A stretch of 64,000 bases of DNA, taken from positions 1 to 64,000 of the forward strand of contig DASRHG010000146.1 in the NCBI GenBank assembly GCA_035650655.1, written 5' to 3'. A program made the translations under genes and the position numbers. This stretch comes from DASRHG01 sp035650655 (GTDB lineage Bacteria > Desulfobacterota > Binatia > DP-6). This document shows, in pieces, positions 60,074-64,000 of the stretch (the first letter of the stretch is position 1; each line of letters starts with the position of its first letter). The notes under the pieces are model-generated. The model did not search any database. It worked only from the letters and a program-made list of their open reading frames with translations, and was not told the DNA's origin.

Positions 60074-61256
60074 ATGGCACGCACGCACGGCACTCCCGAG
60101 GAGCTCCGGCTCGCCGAGCTCAGCGAGCGCGTCGCCGCGCTCGACCGCCGCGTCACGGACCTCGGGAGGCATCTTTGACCTGCCGGCGCTCGAGAGGCGC
60201 GCGGCCGAGCTGAGCGAGCAGGCCGCCGCGCCGGGGTTCTGGAACGACGCGGCGCGGGCGCAGACGGTCGGGCGCGAGACGGCGGCCGTCCTCGGGAAGA
60301 TCACCGGCTGGAAGAAGCTCCGCGAGGGCGCCGACGAGACGCAGGTGTTCCTCGAGCTGGCGGAGGAGGGCGACCGGGACGCGCTCGCCGAGCTCGAGAC
60401 GCGGCTCGGACAGGTGGAGCACGACACCGACCAGCTCGAGCTCGAGCAGCTCCTCGGCGGCGAGCACGACGCCGGCAGCGCGATCGTCGAGATCCACCCC
60501 GGTGCGGGCGGTCTCGAGGCGCAGGACTGGGCCGAGATGCTGCTGCGGATGTACCTGCGCTGGGCGGAGCGGCGCGGGTACAAGACGGAGATCCTCGAGC
60601 AGCAGCCCGGCGAAGGCGCGGGGATCAAGAGCGCCACGTTCATGGTGCAGGGCCCGTACGCCTTCGGCTACCTCCGCGCCGAGGCGGGCGTCCACCGCCT
60701 CGTCCGCATCTCGCCCTTCGACGCGAACGCGCGCCGGCAGACGTCGTTCGCGTCGGTGATCGTCCTTCCCGACGTCGAGGAGGACATCCAGGTCGAGATC
60801 CGGGACGAGGACCTCCGCGTCGACACGTACCGCTCGAGCGGCGCCGGCGGCCAGCACGTCAACAAGACCGACTCCGCCGTGCGGCTCACGCACCTCCCGA
60901 CCGGCATCGTCGTCGCCTGCCAGAACGAACGCTCGCAGCACAAGAACAAGGCGATGGCGATGAAGATCCTGAAGGCGCGCCTCTACGAGCTCGAGAAGCA
61001 GAAGCAGGACGAGAAGCTCGCCGAGCTCACGAAGGGCGGCAAGACGGAGATCGGGTTCGGACACCAGATCCGCTCGTACGTCCTCGCACCCTACCGGATG
61101 GTGAAGGACCTCCGGACGCGCGTCGAGGTCGGGAACGCCGACGCCGTCCTCGACGGCGACCTCGATCCGTTCATCGACGCCTACCTCCGCCAGAGCGCGA
61201 GCGGCGGCGAGCCCGCGGCGCCGGCGACGCCGTCGGGCGGGGCCGCGCGCACGTAG
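60074..61256 (+). CDS. prfB: Peptide chain release factor 2 (programmed +1 frameshift)
   Basis: RF2 is encoded in two frames joined at 60175/60177. The first 34 codons (ATG 60074 to CTT 60173-60175) end at an in-frame UGA (60176). A +1 shift continues with GAC CTG CCG and 359 further residues. Diagnostic features are the stop-codon-reading SPF tripeptide in RISPFDANARRQTSF and the GGQ motif in GAGGQHVNKTDSAVR. RF2 releases peptides at UAA and UGA, and the shift is its autoregulation. A TATGGT -10-like hexamer precedes the ATG. The Ala/Pro-rich C-terminal tail overlaps the convergent gene by 76 bp. Confidence 0.95.
60164..60179 (+). promoter_or_regulatory. RF2 programmed frameshift site
   Basis: GGGAGG (60164-60169), a 3-nt spacer, CTT and TGAC. 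The order and spacing are those of the E. coli prfB site (Shine-Dalgarno-like sequence, 3 nt, CUU UGA C). The shift slips CUU to UUU when RF2 is scarce. Confidence 0.95.
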
Positions 61257-62830
61257 ACCGCGAAGCCGATCTCGCCCTGCCAGAGGTCGGCGGCGAAGGC
61301 GGGGTCGAGCGCGGTGTAGAGCGTCTCGGTGAGGAACGACGACCGCCAGCGCGCCGCCTCGCAGTAGCCGAGGGCGCCCGCGCGAAGCGCCGCCAGATCC
61401 CGTGCGGCGCCGCTCGCCGGCCGGTCGCGCGCGAGCGAGATCGCGTACCAGTCGGGAATGACGAGCGCGTCGGGCCGCTCGTCGAGCCAGTGACCCTCCC
61501 GGACGAGCACCGGACGGAGCCCCGCGCGCGTCAGCGGCAGGACGAGGCCGAAGTAGTCTCCGAACCACGGCACCGCGACGCGCACCTCGCCGCCGCTCGC
61601 GGCGCGCGCCGCGACGTGGTCGGCGATCCAGCGTGCGACGCCCTCCTGCTGGTCGGTCGAGAAGCGCGCGACCTGGGACGCCGCGAGCGCCGCGCCGTAG
61701 CCGCAGACGAGCGCCACGACGGTCGCGCGCGCGAGCGCGGGGCGGAGCGCCGCGACGGCGCGGCCGGCGAGCGCAGCGAGCCCGGGGAGGAGGGGGAGGA
61801 GGTAGCGGGGGAACGTGACCGGATAGCGCGCGACGGCGACCAGGTACGCGGCGAGCGTCGCGAGCAGGAGCGTGTCGCCCGCCGTGCGGCGGCGCAGCGC
61901 GACCCCGATGCCCGCGAGCGCGGTGAGCCAGAGCGGCCAGCCGAGCGCGTACGGGAGCGAGGCGGCGAGCTCGTAGAGGTACGGCCGCGCATACCAGCCG
62001 AGCGACGGCTCGAGGTGGTTGTTGCTGAAGGCCCACGCGAGCGTCGTGCTCCGCTCGTGGTGGGTGGCGAGCGCGGCGGCGACGCGGCCCGGCGCGAGCA
62101 CGCAGGGCGGACACCCGACGATGAGCGCCGCCCCGAACGCCGCGAGCGCCGCCGCCGCGAGCGCGGCCGCGCGCCGCGGTGCGCGCGGGGTGCCCGCGAC
62201 GATCGCGCACGCGACGGGCACCGCCGCGACCACGCCCGTGTACTTCGCCGTCCCGGCGAGGCCCGCGAGCGCGCCGGCAACCACCGCCCGCCCCGTCGTC
62301 GGCCGCCGCGCGAGCGCGAGCGCCGCGAGCACCGCCGCGGTCAGGAGGCCCGCGAGCAGCACGTCGACGGACGCGTAGTGCGTCTGCATCGCGTCGAGCG
62401 GCGCGACGGCGAGGAACGCAGCGGCCGCGAGCCCCGCGCCGGGACCCCAGAGCGCGGCGCCGAGGGCGCCCGCGAGCCCGACGCCCACGACGCCCGCCGC
62501 CGCGGAGACGGCGCGCGCGAGGAGGAGGAGCCCCGGGGTGAAGGTCGCGGGGAGCGGGCCGAGCGCGCCGGCCGCGCGCAGGCCCGCCGCCGCGAGACCG
62601 CCGAGCTCGCCGTACAGCGTCGGGTAGATCAGGTCGTGCGGCACGAACGCCGCGCAGCGGAGCGGCACGAAGGAGCGGATGCGCTCGCCCCAGAATGCCT
62701 CGTCGACGAAGTACGCATCCCGCGCGAGCCCCCAGTCGAGCCGCCAGACGCGCAGGGCCGTCGCGACCACGACGATCGCGAGCGCCGCCGCGCCGGCGAG
62801 CGCGCGCCGCGAGCGAGGAGTGGACCGCAC
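61181..62830 (-). CDS. GT39-like membrane glycosyltransferase
   Basis: A 549-residue polytopic membrane protein of the ArnT/PMT (GT39/GT-C) type. A first helix is followed by a loop with DEAFWGERIRSF, where the conserved acidic residue of GT-C enzymes lies, then about 11 further hydrophobic segments and a C-terminal soluble domain (about 400-549). It transfers sugars from polyprenyl carriers to lipids or proteins; the acceptor is unknown. GTG 62830. Its 3' end overlaps the prfB coding end by 76 bp in convergent orientation. Confidence 0.78.
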   Translation of the reverse strand: MRSTPRSRRALAGAAALAIVVVATALRVWRLDWGLARDAYFVDEAFWGERIRSFVPLRCAAFVPHDLIYPTLYGELGGLAAAGLRAAGALGPLPATFTPGLLLLARAVSAAAGVVGVGLAGALGAALWGPGAGLAAAAFLAVAPLDAMQTHYASVDVLLAGLLTAAVLAALALARRPTTGRAVVAGALAGLAGTAKYTGVVAAVPVACAIVAGTPRAPRRAAALAAAALAAFGAALIVGCPPCVLAPGRVAAALATHHERSTTLAWAFSNNHLEPSLGWYARPYLYELAASLPYALGWPLWLTALAGIGVALRRRTAGDTLLLATLAAYLVAVARYPVTFPRYLLPLLPGLAALAGRAVAALRPALARATVVALVCGYGAALAASQVARFSTDQQEGVARWIADHVAARAASGGEVRVAVPWFGDYFGLVLPLTRAGLRPVLVREGHWLDERPDALVIPDWYAISLARDRPASGAARDLAALRAGALGYCEAARWRSSFLTETLYTALDPAFAADLWQGEIGFAVYVRAAPPDGVAGAAGSPPLALWRR

Positions 62831-62867
62831 ACCGGGGAAGGGGGATCCCGCGCGCGCGTGGCGTCAA

Positions 62868-63593
62868 TCACCGCGCGGCGCGCGCGTGTCGGCGCAGCAC
62901 CTCGTCCCAAGCGACGTGGTCGAGGAACGCCTCGACGTAGTCGTCGCGGCGCTGGTAGTCGCGCGTGAAGGCGTGCTCGGCGAGGTCGCAGACGAGGAGC
63001 GGCTGGGCGCCCGCCCAGAGACCGTCGGTGTTCCCGTTCATGATCGCGTCGTGCCAGCGCCCGTCGTACGGGTCGTGGACGAGCGCGGCCCACGCGTTCG
63101 CCGCGAGCGCGCACGCCGTGAAGTCGGCCTTCCAGCGCTCGAACGAGCCCATGTGCGTCTCCATGAGCGCGAGCAGCTCGCGCGGCGGCTTCGTCTTCGC
63201 CGGAGCGAGGTTCCCGAAGTAGAGCTCGTGGAGGACGACGGCGTTCGCGGCCGCCACCTGGCTGCGGCGGAGCTCGGCGTACGCGCCCGCGCGGCGCGGG
63301 CTCCGGTCGGCCGTCGAGAGCGCCATCTCCACCGTCCCGAGACGCTCGACGGCCCGCACGTACTCGGCGTGGCCGAGGGCGAGCTGTTCCCGGGAGAGGA
63401 AGTCCGGCAGCTCCTCCCACGGAAGCGGCCTGGGCGACCGCTCCGCGAAGCCGGGGCGGCCGGCGCCGAACGCGTCCGACGCGCGCCCCGCCTCCGTCGG
63501 CGGGGGCTCCGCGGCGGCGCGGAGGGCGAGCGTGCCGGCGCCGAGGGCGAAGCCGGCGAGGACGTGTCGCCGCGAGAGGAGCGGGTCTCGCAT
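62868..63593 (-). CDS. Tat-exported superoxide dismutase-like protein with altered N-terminal metal site
   Basis: A 241-residue Fe/Mn-SOD family protein. A Tat signal (SRRHVLAGFALGAGTLAL, residues about 7-24) directs it to the periplasm. The C-terminal SOD domain keeps CDLAEHAFTRDYQRRDDYVE (Asp and His ligands) and the HELYFGNL helix. The N-terminal helix, where relatives have a His pair before the YV motif, here reads ALGHAEYV, so one usual His ligand appears lost. It may be a weak SOD or a non-enzymatic member. The ATG at 63593 is used; a GTG at 63596 is also possible. It is coupled to the DUF1259-like gene. Confidence 0.75.
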   Translation of the reverse strand: MRDPLLSRRHVLAGFALGAGTLALRAAAEPPPTEAGRASDAFGAGRPGFAERSPRPLPWEELPDFLSREQLALGHAEYVRAVERLGTVEMALSTADRSPRRAGAYAELRRSQVAAANAVVLHELYFGNLAPAKTKPPRELLALMETHMGSFERWKADFTACALAANAWAALVHDPYDGRWHDAIMNGNTDGLWAGAQPLLVCDLAEHAFTRDYQRRDDYVEAFLDHVAWDEVLRRHARAAR

Positions 63594-64000
63594 CACGCGC
63601 GCTGCGCGTCGAGCGCGCGCCGCACGCCGCGCGCGAGGTCCTCGGCCGGCCCCGTCCCCCAGAAATGGAGGAAGACGATCCGGGGCTCCTCGTGGATCAT
63701 GTGCCCGTGGATCGCGACGACGTGGATGCCGGCCGCGCAGAGCGCGCGGAGGACCGGCTGGAGCTCGCCCTCGAGCATCGCGAAGTCGCCGTCGACGACG
63801 GCGCGCTCGGGGCTGCCGCCGAACGCGGCCCAGGTGTTGACGCCCATCGCGGCGCCGAGGGGCGTGCCGTGCGCCGTCGTCGTCCGCCCGAACACGAACT
63901 TCGCCATGCCGTCCTTCGCCTGCGCGGTGCCGCCGAGGACCGCCTCGAGCGGCTTCGGGTCGATCGCGCTCGGAGTGCCGACGGCCGGGCCGCCGAAGCC
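63593..64000 (-). CDS. DUF1259 (LppY/LpqO-like) protein, C-terminal part (runs off the window)
   Basis: About 135 codons entering from beyond position 64000 and ending at TGA 63593-63595. VFGRTTTAHGTPLGAAMG, NTWAAFGG, AVVDGDFAMLEGELQPVLRA and VAIHGHMIHEEPRIVFLHFWG are the signature of DUF1259, a domain of unknown function found in secreted proteins. His residues in the IHGHMIHEE segment suggest metal binding, by inference. The gene start is outside the window. It is followed directly by the SOD-like gene (1-4 nt overlap), suggesting a shared oxidative or metal-related role. Confidence 0.8.
   Translation of the reverse strand, partial: GFGGPAVGTPSAIDPKPLEAVLGGTAQAKDGMAKFVFGRTTTAHGTPLGAAMGVNTWAAFGGSPERAVVDGDFAMLEGELQPVLRALCAAGIHVVAIHGHMIHEEPRIVFLHFWGTGPAEDLARGVRRALDAQRA

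Overview
The window is a very GC-rich (over 70 % by eye), densely packed chromosomal segment of a Gram-negative-type bacterium. Kdo/LPS transport genes, an apolipoprotein N-acyltransferase, a FadL-type porin and lipoprotein signals all imply an outer membrane. Acyl-CoA dehydrogenases, a luciferase-like monooxygenase, an archaeal-type ATP-dependent DNA ligase and a deoxyhypusine-synthase-like enzyme, at this base composition, fit Candidatus Rokubacteria/Methylomirabilota best. That placement is an inference from gene content, not a measured phylogeny.

Layout. 0-6.4 kb: lipid/acyl-CoA metabolism (MaoC fragment, SDR, two acyl-CoA dehydrogenases) with a CBS-domain protein, an SRPBCC protein, an esterase-like hydrolase and a thioredoxin-TPR protein. 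6.7-19.4 kb: a long co-directional cluster in two parts, Kdo synthesis and LPS export (kdsB-pyrG-kdsA-kdsD-acyltransferase-lptC-lptA-lptB), then sigma-54/nitrogen-PTS control (rpoN-hpf-ptsN-hprK-rapZ-EIIA-HPr). 19.5-22 kb: the methyl cycle (metK-ahcY). 22-26.4 kb: hemW and lexA, divergent from an ATP-dependent ligase. 26.4-34 kb: cell wall and housekeeping genes (mltG, ruvX, M23 peptidase, glycerophosphodiesterase, cysQ, deoxyhypusine-synthase-like, pgpA, cinA). 34-37.5 kb: thpR-recA-pilT-recX. 37.5-41.7 kb: MOSC, CHI-like, Nudix, HAD and FadL genes. 41.7-48.6 kb: a decayed accessory zone with gene fragments, an IS630-like remnant fused to a methyltransferase, an internally deleted beta-barrel gene, a broken glycosidase and a sirtuin missing two internal blocks; an intact CoA-disulfide-reductase/rhodanese gene sits inside it. 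48.6-54.3 kb: LLM oxidoreductase, Spy-like protein, ECF sigma/anti-sigma pair, RNA methyltransferase and a TPP enzyme. 54.4-61.3 kb: alaS-phoH-ybeY-lnt-prfB, with prfB keeping the +1 frameshift site. 61.2-64 kb: a GT39-like membrane protein, a Tat-exported SOD-like protein and a DUF1259-like protein.

Most interesting signals. (1) Many genes have a TTGAC-like -35 box about 35-40 nt before the start codon and a -10 box 6-10 nt before it, with no Shine-Dalgarno sequence: the signature of leaderless mRNAs. (2) A textbook intrinsic terminator has a U-tract that touches the kdsB ATG. (3) recX and the glycerophosphodiesterase gene have no ATG/GTG/TTG start, and each has an ACG where a start is expected. 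(4) Repeated clean internal deletions mark the 42-48.6 kb zone. No CRISPR array, tRNA, rRNA or intact insertion sequence was seen. No clearly new multi-gene defence or biosynthetic system could be supported.
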